Below are positions 19,526 through 28,398 of a DNA stretch of 64,000 bases, piece by piece. The notes beneath the pieces were generated by a model. The model made no database searches, was not told the origin of the DNA, and saw nothing but the letters and a program-made list of their open reading frames with translations. The stretch spans positions 63,534-127,533 of the forward strand of contig RFFC02000023.1 in assembly GCA_005518205.2 (NCBI GenBank), read 5' to 3'. The position numbers were made by a program, and so were the translations under genes. The first letter of the stretch is position 1. Every line of letters begins with the position of its first letter. The DNA is from Hormoscilla sp. GUM202 (lineage in GTDB: Bacteria > Cyanobacteriota > Cyanobacteriia > Cyanobacteriales > Desertifilaceae).

Positions 19526-19734
19526 ATCGGTGGTCAGTGGCGTAGGACAGGCGTCTCGCCTGTCAGGCAGCGGTCAGTGGTCAATGGTCAATGGTTAGTG
19601 GTCAGTTGTATTAGAGGTAGGTGGTCAGTTTACTGATAACTGGCGATTCGCGCAGCGGAGGGGGCCCGTAGCGTGCGCACGCTACGCGAACGGTGCTACG
19701 GCTATGGTAGCGGGTATTGTGGGTACTGGTGGCT
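19526..19734. repeat. Short imperfect direct repeats between rplI and dnaB
   Basis: Runs of ggtcagtgg/tcaatggtcaatgg and then a GC-rich block (gcgcagcggagggggcccg) whose core recurs inside menE and menD. Probably dispersed repeat debris; any dnaB promoter lies here. Confidence 0.5.
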
Positions 19735-22401
19735 ATGGTAGATGAACCGGATTTTCAAGTGGCAGGCGATCGCCTGCCTCCCCAAAACATCCAAGCGGAG
19801 GAAGATATCTTAGGTGGCATTCTCCTGGATCCAGAGGCGATCGGTCGGGTGGCGGATATCCTGCGCCCAGAGGCTTTTTCTCTGCAAGCTCATCAGCACC
19901 TCTATCGCTGCGCCCTTACTCTCCAGAATGAAGGGAAACCAACGGATCTGACTACTGTCACTACCTGGCTGTCTGACCAAAAGATGCTCGACCAGGTGGG
20001 GGGGATGAGCAAGTTGGCTCAACTGGTGGACCGTACTGTCAGTGCTGTCAATATTGACGAGTACGCGAAACTGGTGATGGACAAGTACCTGCGTCGCCAG
20101 TTGATTCGTGCTGGTGATGATATTGTGGGGCTGGGGTTCGAGACTTCTACAGAGTTAGAAGTTGTGATGGACCGGGCCGAACAGAAGATTTTTGACCTGC
20201 GGACGGATCGTTTCCAGCAGGGTCTAGTTCCCATCTCCAAAACCCTGATCGGTGCTTTTCAAGAAATTGAAATCCAAAATCAGGGGACGGCTTTACCGGG
20301 TATTCCCTGCGGTTTCTATGACTTGGATGCGCTCACTGGCGGTTTTCAACGTTCTGATTTGATTATTGTGGCGGGTAGACCGTCTATGGGAAAATGTTTG
20401 GCGTCTAATGCGGTTATATTGCTGGCAACTGGCGAAGTGGCTACCATTGCCGAAATATATCAGCAGGCGCAGCCGTGTCAAGCCCAATTGCTGACTCTCG
20501 GGGAAGATAGAAAATTTGGCATCACTTCACCATCTGCTTTTGTGGATGATGGCATCAAGCCTGTATTTCGCGTTCAAACTCGACTGGGACGGGTGGTTGA
20601 AACGACAATTACTCATCCTTTCTTAACTATTAATGGATGGCAGCAGCTTGGGAAACTTAAAAGGGGAGATCGCATTGCTGTTCCTCGCCGGTTGGAAGTT
20701 TTTGGCACAGAATCTCTCCCTGACTGTCGAATTAAGCTGTTAGCGTACCTAATTGGGGGTAGAGGGTGCCTACTAGGTGCTTCACCCCAGTTTACCAACG
20801 GCAACCAGAGACTGCAAAAAGATTTTGTTCAAGCTGTCTCTTTGTTACCGGGCCTAAAAGTTACTTATCAAACTTCACAGGGTACGCGCACGCCCAGCCT
20901 TTATGTTACAGGAGATTTAGAATTCATTGCGAAAAACCGACAGCTTTTTGGCAGTAGTCTGCGCACAATTCTGCAGTCCAAATCGATATCCAATAAAAAA
21001 CTGGCTCAAGCGGTGGGAGTCAGTGGGTCTTTGGTGTGTCTGTGGCAGCAAGGAGGCTGCGTACCGAATCAAGAAACCTTTAGTCAGCTATGCGAGTTTC
21101 TGCAAGTAGATCCCGAAAAACTTGCGCCTCATGGACTTGCCGCAATTAGTAAAAACAGCAAAAATCCCCTGACGCTTTGGTTACAAGAATTAGGTCTGTG
21201 GGGCAAGAAAGCACATACTAAGACTGTCCCTCCAGTTGTTTTTAAGTTGAGGCGATCGCAGCTTGCTCTCTTCCTCAACCGTCTGTTTTCTACCGATGGA
21301 TGGGCGACAGTCTACGCAAGCGGTCAGTCCCAGGTGGGCTCTGCTACAGCTAGCGAGGAACTGGCACGACAAATACAACATCTTTTACTCCGGTTTGGCA
21401 TTATTGCAGCTCTTAAAAAAAGGTCGGTTAAAAACAAAGATCCCCGCAAGGGTGCTTGGCAGCTAAATATTACCGACTCGGAATCAATCAGGACTTTTAT
21501 CTGTGAAATTGGTATTTTTGGTAAGGAAGAGAACTTGTCTTTAGTGCAAGCAGCGTCTTCTGAGAGGCAACCCCTACAAAAGTTAGCTACTTGTGATGTA
21601 TACTGGGATGAAATTGTCTCTATAGTACCGGTCGGCTGGCAGCATGTGTATGATTTGACGATTCCTGAGACGCACAATTTCGTTGCTAATGATATTTGCG
21701 TTCATAATACTAGCTTTGCTCTCAATATTGCTCGTTCTATTGCTGCCAAGCCAAAGCTGCCGATCGCCATCTTTAGTCTGGAAATGTCCTGCGAACAGTT
21801 GGTGATGCGTTTGCTATCTAGTGAGGCGAATATTGAAAGTAATCGCTTGCGATCGGGCCGCATCACTCAACTGGAGTGGGGACCTTTAAGTACTGCCCTG
21901 AGTACCCTCTCTGATTTGCCGATTTTTATCGATGATACTCCTAATCAAACAGTAAGTCAGATGCGATCGCAAGCCCGCCGCCTGCAAGCCGAACAGGGTG
22001 GTGTTTTGGGTTTAATTTTGATCGATTACTTGCAACTCATGGAAGGCGCTAGTGATAATCGAGTACAGGAGTTATCCCGCATTACCCGTCAACTCAAAGG
22101 TTTGGCCCGATCGCTGAATGTCCCTGTGATTACCCTTTCCCAGCTGTCTCGCGGCGTCGAATCTCGCAATAATAAACGCCCGATGATGTCTGATTTAAGG
22201 GAGTCTGGATCGATCGAGCAAGATAGCGATCTAATTTTGATGCTCTATCGTGATGAATATTATAATCCTGATACCCCCGATCGCAACATTGCCGAGGTGA
22301 TTATTACCAAGCATCGCAACGGTCCCACTGGGGTGGTGAAGCTATTGTTTGACTCCCATCTGACTCGCTTTCGCAACCTCGCCCCTCGCGATCGCTCTTA
22401 A
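19735..22401 (+). CDS. dnaB: Replicative DNA helicase DnaB with intein
   Basis: 888 residues including a 438-residue intein; the spliced protein is ~450 residues, normal for DnaB. N-terminal domain ('PPQNIQAEEDILGGILLDPE'), linker, then the RecA-like ATPase. The Walker A motif GRPSMGK-T is split by the intein between K and T. Downstream: 'PIAIFSLEMSCEQLVMRLLS', Walker B 'GLILIDYLQLM', 'VITLSQLSRGVESRNNKRPM', 'LRESGSIEQDSDLILMLYRD'. It unwinds DNA at the replication fork as a hexamer and loads primase. Because the ATP-binding loop is interrupted, helicase activity depends wholly on protein splicing. ATG 19735 is preferred over a GTG 18 bp upstream. Confidence 0.95.
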   Translation: MVDEPDFQVAGDRLPPQNIQAEEDILGGILLDPEAIGRVADILRPEAFSLQAHQHLYRCALTLQNEGKPTDLTTVTTWLSDQKMLDQVGGMSKLAQLVDRTVSAVNIDEYAKLVMDKYLRRQLIRAGDDIVGLGFETSTELEVVMDRAEQKIFDLRTDRFQQGLVPISKTLIGAFQEIEIQNQGTALPGIPCGFYDLDALTGGFQRSDLIIVAGRPSMGKCLASNAVILLATGEVATIAEIYQQAQPCQAQLLTLGEDRKFGITSPSAFVDDGIKPVFRVQTRLGRVVETTITHPFLTINGWQQLGKLKRGDRIAVPRRLEVFGTESLPDCRIKLLAYLIGGRGCLLGASPQFTNGNQRLQKDFVQAVSLLPGLKVTYQTSQGTRTPSLYVTGDLEFIAKNRQLFGSSLRTILQSKSISNKKLAQAVGVSGSLVCLWQQGGCVPNQETFSQLCEFLQVDPEKLAPHGLAAISKNSKNPLTLWLQELGLWGKKAHTKTVPPVVFKLRRSQLALFLNRLFSTDGWATVYASGQSQVGSATASEELARQIQHLLLRFGIIAALKKRSVKNKDPRKGAWQLNITDSESIRTFICEIGIFGKEENLSLVQAASSERQPLQKLATCDVYWDEIVSIVPVGWQHVYDLTIPETHNFVANDICVHNTSFALNIARSIAAKPKLPIAIFSLEMSCEQLVMRLLSSEANIESNRLRSGRITQLEWGPLSTALSTLSDLPIFIDDTPNQTVSQMRSQARRLQAEQGGVLGLILIDYLQLMEGASDNRVQELSRITRQLKGLARSLNVPVITLSQLSRGVESRNNKRPMMSDLRESGSIEQDSDLILMLYRDEYYNPDTPDRNIAEVIITKHRNGPTGVVKLLFDSHLTRFRNLAPRDRS
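20395..21708 (+). other. DnaB intein at the P-loop, with homing-endonuclease and HTH regions
   Basis: Begins with Cys ('CLASNAVILLATGEVATI') and ends 'ETHNFVANDICVHN' before Thr, giving all splicing residues (Cys1, the TITHPF block B histidine, penultimate His, terminal Asn, +1 Thr). The middle holds two degenerate LAGLIDADG-like motifs ('IKLLAYLIGGRG', 'ALFLNRLFSTDGWA'). Between them lies a helix-turn-helix-like segment, 'SISNKKLAQAVGVSGSLVCL' followed by 'WQQGGCVPNQETFSQLCEFL'. The first LAGLIDADG has lost the usual acidic residue (GGRG instead of GDG), so nuclease activity is doubtful while splicing should work. Confidence 0.92.
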
Positions 22402-22410
22402 TCGCGAGGG
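22383..22410. terminator. Hairpin between convergent dnaB and FKBP genes
   Basis: Perfect 10-bp stem ccctcgcgat / atcgcgaggg with an 8-base loop, overlapping the last dnaB codons. Its position between convergent genes suggests bidirectional termination; there is no clear U-run. Confidence 0.5.
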
Positions 22411-22422
22411 ACTTGATTAATT

Positions 22423-22920
22423 CTAGCCGATCTTCAGCAGTTCGACATCAAATATCAGGGTAGCATTGGGAGGAATCACCCCACCCGCACCGCTAGCACC
22501 GTAACCTAACTCTGGAGGGATAATTAATTGGCGGCGTCCGCCCACTTTCATCGTTCCTACTCCCTCATCCCAACCTTTGATTACCTGTCCCACACCGATT
22601 TTGAAGGAAAAAGGTGCGTTCCGATCGCGCGAACTGTCGAATTTGCTGCCATCTTCCAGGGTGCCTGTATAATGGACCGTAACTTTCTGACCCTTTTCGG
22701 GACTCGCGCCTTCTCCGGGAGCGATTTCAATGTATTTTAACCCTGATGGGGTCGTCACTGCTTCGTCAAGATTAGACATATTACTTACTGTTTGAGTGAT
22801 TCCAGCTTCGGGTACACTTGTTGTCTGAGCTACATTAGCGCGATCGCCACTCAGCTGAGTAACTAACAGCACTATAGCGCAGACTACTATTACTGCTCCC
22901 GCGATCGATATTGAGCGCAT
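22423..22920 (-). CDS. FKBP-type peptidyl-prolyl isomerase, exported
   Basis: 165 residues: N-terminal hydrophobic signal/anchor ('IAGAVIVVCAIVLLVTQL'), a linker, then one FKBP domain with 'VTVHYTGTLEDGSKFDSS', 'FKIGVGQVIKGWDEGV', 'GGRRQLIIPPELGYG' and 'IPPNATLIFDVELLKI'. Catalyses proline cis-trans isomerisation, probably in the periplasm or thylakoid lumen. Converges on dnaB. Intact. Confidence 0.92.
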   Translation of the reverse strand: MRSISIAGAVIVVCAIVLLVTQLSGDRANVAQTTSVPEAGITQTVSNMSNLDEAVTTPSGLKYIEIAPGEGASPEKGQKVTVHYTGTLEDGSKFDSSRDRNAPFSFKIGVGQVIKGWDEGVGTMKVGGRRQLIIPPELGYGASGAGGVIPPNATLIFDVELLKIG

Positions 22921-22954
22921 GATTCTCCTGTACTACCTAACATCAACTCCCTTT

Positions 22955-23048
22955 CGGTGTCTCCTGGATAGTGCGACTACGATGTCTCGGGGGTAGTGCG
23001 ATTAGCGCGTCCCCCCTCTGGGGGACATCTCCCGACCGGGAGACACCG
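22955..23048. repeat. Family A palindrome, nested copy
   Basis: Outer arms cggtgtctcctgg / ccgggagacaccg enclose an inner element with arms gatgtctcggggg / ccccccctctgggggacatc-like and the family loop 'tagtgcga'. It lies in the spacer between the phasin-like gene and the FKBP gene. Confidence 0.75.
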
Positions 23049-23375
23049 CTAACGCCAGAGTTTATTCTCTAAGTCTCGCACCTGACGCTCCAAACGGTCT
23101 AGACGCCCCCGCAATTCATCCATTTCTGATTGGCGCGGTACCCCTAGATCCATTAATATGTTACGCAGTTGTCGCTGCATCTGAGCGTCTAAGTTTCCCT
23201 GTTCTGACTTGAGTTGTTCCATCAACTCGTCTACCATGTTCTTGGCCTGTTCGGGATTTATTGTCCCGTTTTTCACCCATTCGTCGCTCACCTGCTTGAT
23301 TTTCTCTGCTACCAGGGATGTCGTCCCTACCCCTAGTAACAGGATCTGCTTGAGAAAGTCATTGCTGCTATCCAT
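23049..23375 (-). CDS. Phasin-like, coiled-coil cyanobacterial protein
   Basis: 108 residues from ATG 23375 ('MDSSNDFLKQILLLGVGTTS'). The middle reads 'AEKIKQVSDEWVKNGTINPE' and the C-terminal third is a strong heptad coiled coil ('DELRGRLDRLERQVRDLENK'). The family resembles polyhydroxyalkanoate-granule (phasin) proteins and is widespread in cyanobacteria. The open frame extends 12 codons upstream, but homology begins at this ATG. Exact role unproven. Confidence 0.8.
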   Translation of the reverse strand: MDSSNDFLKQILLLGVGTTSLVAEKIKQVSDEWVKNGTINPEQAKNMVDELMEQLKSEQGNLDAQMQRQLRNILMDLGVPRQSEMDELRGRLDRLERQVRDLENKLWR

Positions 23376-23591
23376 AGTTTTGTCCCCAATTCCTTTCGCC
23401 GGTCCGACCACAGCTGAGACGTCAAGTCAATTTTAACCGATCGTCAAGGCCATTGCCACCAACGGGCGATCGCGCCCCAGTCCCCTTGTCCCCTTGCCCT
23501 TATCCTTGGCAGTCTCTGGCTGCCAAGGATAGCTTGAGATTCTCGCGGAGAGCATATCCACCAGTCCGTGCCCCTCCGGTAGTGCGATTGC

Positions 23592-23633
23592 GATGTCTCT
23601 TGGGTAGTGCGAGTAGCGATCCCAAGAGACATC
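23592..23633. repeat. Family A palindrome
   Basis: 42 bp, arms gatgtctcttggg / cccaagagacatc with the conserved loop tagtgcgagtagcgat. A clean example of the family consensus. Confidence 0.85.
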
Positions 23634-23828
23634 AAGCGAGGTATCTCCTGGGTAGTGCTCCTAGGGGCTCCTAGGGGTCGGGAGATAAGTACATCGGCAA
23701 AATTATTTTGATATTTTTTTACTTCTGTCAATTTCCGAGAAGTTCAATTTCCGAGAAGTTAAATCCATGAAATTATTATGAGATAAGGCTTTCAGCCATA
23801 ACTTTCCTGCCCGATAGCCTCCACCCCA

Positions 23829-23860
23829 CAAATATAAAAATAATTTTGCACAAATACTTA
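23829..23860. repeat. 32-bp solo element end
   Basis: Exact copy of 15954-15985. Probably the end of a lost TA-targeting element. Confidence 0.6.
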
Positions 23861-23889
23861 CCTCGCCCCTCGGGGCACAGTAGCCCTCT

Positions 23890-23916
23890 AACCCGGTCTT
23901 TTGGAAAAACCGGGTT
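23890..23916. terminator. Possible intrinsic terminator
   Basis: aacccggt / aaccgggtt stem followed by ttttg. No intact gene ends close by, so it may be a relic. Confidence 0.4.
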
Positions 23917-24282
23917 TTGTAATTTAAGCATCTATCCTCTCCCACTGGGAAGGAGATGATGCTATAGTTGATAGTAGACGATCGCAAGGGGCAGAGCCCA
24001 ATACCTCAAGGGATAGCAGGGAGCAGGGAGCTCTGAGCAGGGAGATTGCTAGCCCGACGGCGTCGGGCCGCTGCGCAGTGGGCGAAGTGCGCGTAGCGCT
24101 ACGGGGGGGTCTCCTCAATTTCCCATAAGTTGATCGCGGTTGTCCCCCCCTCGCAATGACTTCTAAAATCCAAAACCTTGAAGTATTGGGGCAGAGCCTC
24201 ATTACCGCTCGTTGGCAGTCTCTGGCTGCCAACGAGATCGTAAAAATGAAGACGCACTAAGTAAGTTAGGGAAGTAAAGCAG

Positions 24283-24762
24283 ATGGAGAAGATCAGTGTG
24301 CTCTTAGAACCGATCGCTGCTTGGTTCCGGACCTTGGGAATCCCAGATCCGATCGTACATTGGGGACATCCCCTGATGATGGCGATCGTGGTATTTGTCC
24401 TGGGCAGTTTTGTCGCCTTTGTCGGATGGCGGGGACGAGTAGTTGCGGATGAGGAGGCGGCTGTAAAAAGTCGGACGGCCCACCGTCAACTGGCACCTTG
24501 GTTGTTTCTATTCTTAGCAGGTGGCTACAGTGGCGGACTGTTGTCTCTGGTGATGCAAGAAGAGCAGATTTTGTCCAGCCCCCATTTTTGGACGGGCTCG
24601 ATCGTTCTCCTATTGCTCGCTATCAATGGTATTATCTCTGTGACGGGTTTTGTCGGCAACCAGCCAGCTTTGCGTACTGCTCATGCTTACTTGGGAACAG
24701 CCGCGATCGTGATTTTATTTGTCCATGCTATTCTAGGCTTAAAGCTGGGTTTGTCCATTTAG
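24283..24762 (+). CDS. DUF4079 membrane protein
   Basis: 159 residues with four to five hydrophobic segments and the family patterns 'VHWGHPLMMAIVVFVLGSFV', 'HRQLAPWLFLFLAGGYSGG', 'SSPHFWTGSIVLLLLAING' and 'ALRTAHAYLGTAAIVILFVH'. Conserved histidines in the helices suggest a cytochrome b561-like or haem-linked role, which is inference. Common in cyanobacteria and plastids. Intact. Confidence 0.88.
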   Translation: MEKISVLLEPIAAWFRTLGIPDPIVHWGHPLMMAIVVFVLGSFVAFVGWRGRVVADEEAAVKSRTAHRQLAPWLFLFLAGGYSGGLLSLVMQEEQILSSPHFWTGSIVLLLLAINGIISVTGFVGNQPALRTAHAYLGTAAIVILFVHAILGLKLGLSI

Positions 24763-24775
24763 CCACATAAGCGCT

Positions 24776-24863
24776 AAAGCGCTTACTACAAACGCAGCGC
24801 TAAAGCGCTTACTACAAACGCAGCGCTAAAGCGCTTACTACAGATGCAGCGCTAAAGCGCTTA
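24776..24863. repeat. Four tandem copies of a 27-28-bp palindromic repeat
   Basis: Unit gcgctaaagcgcttactaca, each with the palindrome agcgctaaagcgct. Sits right after the DUF4079 gene. Confidence 0.85.
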
Positions 24864-25259
24864 CTACAAACCTAGTTAGGTAGCCGAGTTGGAAAATGAT
24901 AGTAGAAGTCAAGCAAGTAACCGTACCGCCAGGACAGCGAGTGCTGCTAAAAGATATTAGCTGGCAAGAGTTTGAAGCTATTTTAGATGATTTAGGCGAA
25001 CATCGCGGATCGAGAGTAGCCTATGATAATGGAACTTTGGAAATTATGACCCCATTACCCGAACACGAAAGCGGAAAATAAATTATTGGCGACTTGGTTA
25101 AGAGTCTAAGAGACTCATATCTTGCACCATTCGCAACTAGAGGCTCCGCCTCGATAGCTCGTTAAGAGGCTCTGCCTCTTAACGAGGGTAAAACGCTTTC
25201 TAGATAAGGCTTTTAGTCGGTTTTCAACCGACTTTAGCGGCTTGGCCGTGGGTTTGAAC

Positions 25260-26207
25260 GTGCGATTTGTTCAGGTATAAGCTGTAAATCAGTGAAATCC
25301 TGGTTGGTTTCATTAGCCAACAACTGTGGTACTCATGGGGGTCCAAATCCCCCCCTCCAGGTACGGGAGAGACTCCGGTCCTTAATGCTGCTGAGTGACA
25401 TCACAGTGGTGTGAAGCAAGGACTTAAATGTAGGCAAGCTGGCAGCCTAAAGCCGGCAACGCCGCTTGGGAAGATGCTCATGGTTAGAATAAGCGAACCT
25501 ATGTAAACCTCGTGACCACGAACCAGCGGAATAAGGCTATTTACGCTGGCCCAAAAGGGAAATGGTAGTTAGTATTAGTCTTGTTCAATGGCTAATATCG
25601 TACTCAAAGAACTCCCGGGGAAGAGTAGGGGCCTAAAAGCATCATAATGATACCATGGAACAAAGTAACCTTCAATATGCTGTCCGCCTGGAATGTCTTG
25701 AGGGTAGACAAGTTAGATGATAAGCGCAAGCTATTGAGGGAAGGATGTACTAAGAAGCTAAAGCTTGGAGTAATGTCCGGGATATGCTAACGTAGTACGG
25801 TGATAAGTAGTTAGACAAAAATAATTGCACATAGCCATGGGCGACATGCTCCGGATATGGAGACTAGCGCGAGAGAGTGTGTGAAATTAATTTTGTCCAT
25901 GTACTTAATAGGAAATAACCGGAACTAGTAGTCTTGATTACGCCACGGCGACCAGCTTCCCAAAAGGAACTAGGTTATGGATTTCTGGTAAAACGGTCTT
26001 GTAAATTGGTGACACTTTTGGTTTGCCGGCAGCGCCACTCACCAACCAGATTAGGGACGAAAGAACAGGTTAAGAGGCTAAACAGGGATAACCCTGATAT
26101 AAGCTATCCATGACACGGACCTATTACCCAGTAGCCTCCTGCGATGAAAGTCGCAAGTCCGGTTTCGAAAGGGAGGATTGGGAGGCGACTCCCAGTTCGA
26201 CCCCAGC
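25260..26207 (+). mobile_element. Group II intron, ORF-less, with a miniature element inside
   Basis: 5' end gtgcgatttgttc, conserved domain I text ('aagcaaggacttaaatgtag'), domain V near 26131-26165 (cctcctgcgatgaaagtcgc) and 3' end gttcgaccccag. No reverse transcriptase frame. Family E element copy 2 (25804-25907) sits inside. The flanks ccgtgggtttgaac / cccacggc pair with each other, so the intron entered the loop of a palindromic repeat within the Uma2 pseudogene. Confidence 0.85.
25804..25907. mobile_element. 104-bp miniature element (family E, copy 2)
   Basis: Identical to 374-477, TA at both ends. It interrupts the group II intron RNA and should block its folding. Confidence 0.8.
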
Positions 26208-26366
26208 CCCACGGCGGGCCATGAGGCTAATCGAGAATGGTGCAAGATGTCAGTTAGAAGAACTAGATATTGATTTTTGGCCTCTCGGTTCGACAACTTT
26301 CAAGAATAAATTGATGCAGCAAGGGATAGAACCAGACAACTGTTTTTACATTGAAAATGAGGCAGC

Positions 26367-26407
26367 GATGTCTTCTGGGTAGTGCGAGTAGCGATCCCAG
26401 GAGACAT
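26367..26407. repeat. Family A palindrome in the Uma2 pseudogene
   Basis: gatgtcttctggg / cccaggagacat with loop tagtgcgagtagcgat. Confidence 0.8.
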
Positions 26408-26709
26408 GGAAAGTCCGAGGTAAAACGCTTAGACTTGACACAAGATACCCATACAGATTTGGCTTTAGAGATTGACGTGACTTCTCGCACCCTATATACG
26501 AGAAATTGGGAGTGCAGGAACTTTGGCGCTTTGAGAAAGGGAAGTTGAAAATAAATGTGCTGCCAGCTGGTCAGTATCTAGCCCTCATTTCCCTAATTTG
26601 CCAGTGAAAGAGGTGATTCCGCAATACCTCAATCAGTGTAAAATCCAGGGCCGGAATCAGACCATGAAAGCTTTTCGCGCTTGGGTGAGGGGAGAAATTT
26701 AATGGCGGG

Positions 26710-26745
26710 TTTAGGGGTTTAGGGGTTTAGGGTTTAGGGCTTAGC
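26710..26745 (+). repeat. TTTAGGG-like short tandem repeat
   Basis: Five imperfect units of (g)tttaggg. Low complexity, directly after the Uma2 pseudogene. Confidence 0.7.
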
Positions 26746-26933
26746 CCGATATGGTACTGGCAGGAGCGCAAGAGTTAGGAACCGGACAGCATTCATAAAA
26801 GGCTATTTCCTTGGACCGGACAAGCAAGGAATGAATTCAGGATAGCAAGTTTGGGAAATATATCTAGAGAAGTATTTTATGAGAAGAAAATATTCCTGGG
26901 GTTGATGCTTAATCATGCCCCCGCTCTGATAGA

Positions 26934-27318
26934 ATGGCTTTCATGCCAACCTTAAACACAAACACTTCCATCCAATTGCTCCAGCGCCAAGCAGCCTCGC
27001 TCTATGGTTCTCGTGGCAGCGGTAAGTATTCTTTGGTGAAGGCATTGTTAAATAAATTTGGGAACCTGCGTCTGATCGAGGTTGCTAAATCTAATCTGAA
27101 AAACTTACCTGCCATTATAGAACAATTGCGGGATGTGCCTCAGAAGTTTATTATCTTTGTCGATGCTTGGGATACTATGCAGGAAAAGCTTGATTTTAGC
27201 GATAGCTTCGGTTTAACCCTCACTTTTTCACCCCCTAACCAGAACACTTACTTGGAAATTGTTCGCCATATGGCCACCCAAGCGGGCATTTCCCTTCCCA
27301 GGGAAGATTTAGGAGATC
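26934..27318 (+). pseudogene. DUF815-type AAA ATPase fragment
   Basis: Contains 'ASLYGSRGSGKYSLVKALLN', 'LRLIEVAKSNLKNLPAII', 'KFIIFVDAWDTMQEKLDFSD' and 'TYLEIVRHMATQAGI'. The Walker A serine/threonine after GK is Tyr. Between 'FVD' and 'AWDTMQEKL' about 60 residues present in homologues are deleted, and the 3' end is lost at an ISKra4 end (27319). The N-terminal half is also missing. Confidence 0.7.
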
Positions 27319-27870
27319 GGGAGCATCCCAGTTTTCTTCTAAGTACTTGTACTTAGAAGGGAAGCGCCATTAAGATAAGCACAGCGTAAACGAAGCATAA
27401 GGTTGAACTGATTTCCTCAGCCATTGTGCCCCTCGTGTCCGAGAGCGCCCACCCCTGTCGTGCGCGGGAGCGACACGACAGGGTGGGCGTCTCTGGACAC
27501 GACAGAGAGCTTGAGACTCCAGGCAATGCGTTTGACCGTAGAGGAAACCTCTCCAGAACCAATCGGAATGCCCAAAGATTGATAAATATCGTAGTTGACA
27601 ATCCTAGACTAATGTTTAGTTAGATAAGTGCGGAAGTTCTGTACTTGCGGTCCTTTACAAGTAACTAATAACTCTAAGGCTTCATCAATAAAGCCTCGCC
27701 ACAGAGATGATGTTATTTGCCTCAAACGCTTCTTGTCCTCACCAATTTTATAGATATTCTCTACCAAATGATACCAATCAAGAACTTCACGTTTGCCATT
27801 ATCTGGCAGCAATTGGGCTATAATGTTCCAAATGCCATCATGACTATCTCCCAAACAAGTAACCATAGTT
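27319..27870 (-). mobile_element. ISKra4 remnant interrupted by a hairpin element
   Basis: Terminal repeat gggagcatcccagtttt at 27319 and transposase text on the - strand: 'CLGDSHDGIWNIIAQLLP', 'LDWYHLVENIYKIGEDKKRL', then 'IPIGSGEVSSTVKRIAWSLK'. The 5' half is deleted. The family B hairpin (27433-27502) splits the C-terminal codons ('KLS' | 'GAQW'). Confidence 0.75.
27433..27502. mobile_element. Family B hairpin element, copy 1 (70 bp)
   Basis: Inverted ends tcgtgtccgagagcgcccac / gtgggcgtctctggacacga. Related copies at 41886-41956 and 44345-44415. No coding capacity. Confidence 0.8.
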
Positions 27871-27929
27871 TATAGTTGTCAGTTGTTAGTTGATAACCGC
27901 AATCATCATTCTCAATTCACCATTAACAG

Positions 27930-28385
27930 ATGTCCTTCAAATATACCAGAACTGTTAGATTTGCCGATACTGATGCTGCTGGCGTTGTTTACTTTGCCAA
28001 TGTCTTGAGTATGTGTCACGAAACCTACGAAGCAGCCTTGGCCGCTGCTGGCATTGACCTGAAGTCCTTTTTCTCTAACCCAGCTACTGCTTTTCCCATT
28101 GTTCACACCAGTGTTGACTTGCGCCGTCCGATCTGCTGCGGCGATCGCCTACTGATTCACCTCACTCTCCGGCAGCAGAGTGAGGATAACTTTGAACTGG
28201 CCTACCAAGTTCAACTGGCCGATCGCGTAGCGTCTTCGCAGACGCATCGCTTCGTCGCGATCGCCATCACCAAACATGTCTGCATCGATCCAGCTAGCAG
28301 AACCCGCCAACCCTTGCCAGCTGAGATCGAACAATTTCTGCAAAATTTATCTGAATTATGTATTAACGACTACAGCTTAATATAA
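27930..28385 (+). CDS. menI: 1,4-dihydroxy-2-naphthoyl-CoA thioesterase (hotdog fold)
   Basis: 151 residues, 4HBT family: 'RTVRFADTDAAGVVYFANVL' (catalytic Asp in the DTDAAGVVYF motif), 'HETYEAALAAAG', 'FPIVHTSVDLRRPICCGDRL'. It releases DHNA from its CoA ester in phylloquinone synthesis. A short palindromic stretch (gcgtagcgtcttcgcagacgc, near 28225) adds residues 'VASSQTHRFVAIAI' before the conserved 'HVCID' end without breaking the frame. It faces the menA-H-C-E operon on the other strand. Confidence 0.88.
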   Translation: MSFKYTRTVRFADTDAAGVVYFANVLSMCHETYEAALAAAGIDLKSFFSNPATAFPIVHTSVDLRRPICCGDRLLIHLTLRQQSEDNFELAYQVQLADRVASSQTHRFVAIAITKHVCIDPASRTRQPLPAEIEQFLQNLSELCINDYSLI

Positions 28386-28398
28386 TTTTAATATTTTA

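Larger units (their letters stand above)
23412..24282. other. Repeat-rich intergenic region
   Basis: No gene recognised over 870 bp. It contains a family A palindrome (23592-23633, arms gatgtctcttggg / cccaagagacatc) followed by a second, looser one to 23688; duplicated 'caatttccgagaagtt' at 23729-23760; the 32-bp element end at 23829-23860; and a terminator-like hairpin near 23890-23916. Confidence 0.7.
24896..26701 (+). pseudogene. Uma2-family (DUF820) nuclease, split by intron, repeats and stops
   Basis: 5' part: 'QRVLLKDISWQEFEAILDDL', 'VAYDNGTLEIMTPLPEHESG', then an in-frame TAA at 25079-25081 after which 'IIGDLVKSL' continues. The 3' part resumes after the group II intron with 'EELDIDFWPLGSTTFKNKLM', 'DLALEIDVTSRT', and ends 'MKAFRAWVRGEI' at the TAA near 26699. 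A family A palindrome (26367-26407) and small frameshifts interrupt the 3' half. Uma2 proteins have a PD-(D/E)XK nuclease fold of unclear role. Dead. Confidence 0.75.

Noticed and set aside
26710..26745. Telomere-like TTTAGGG repeats
   Set aside because: Only five imperfect units inside a chromosome-like region; treated as low complexity.
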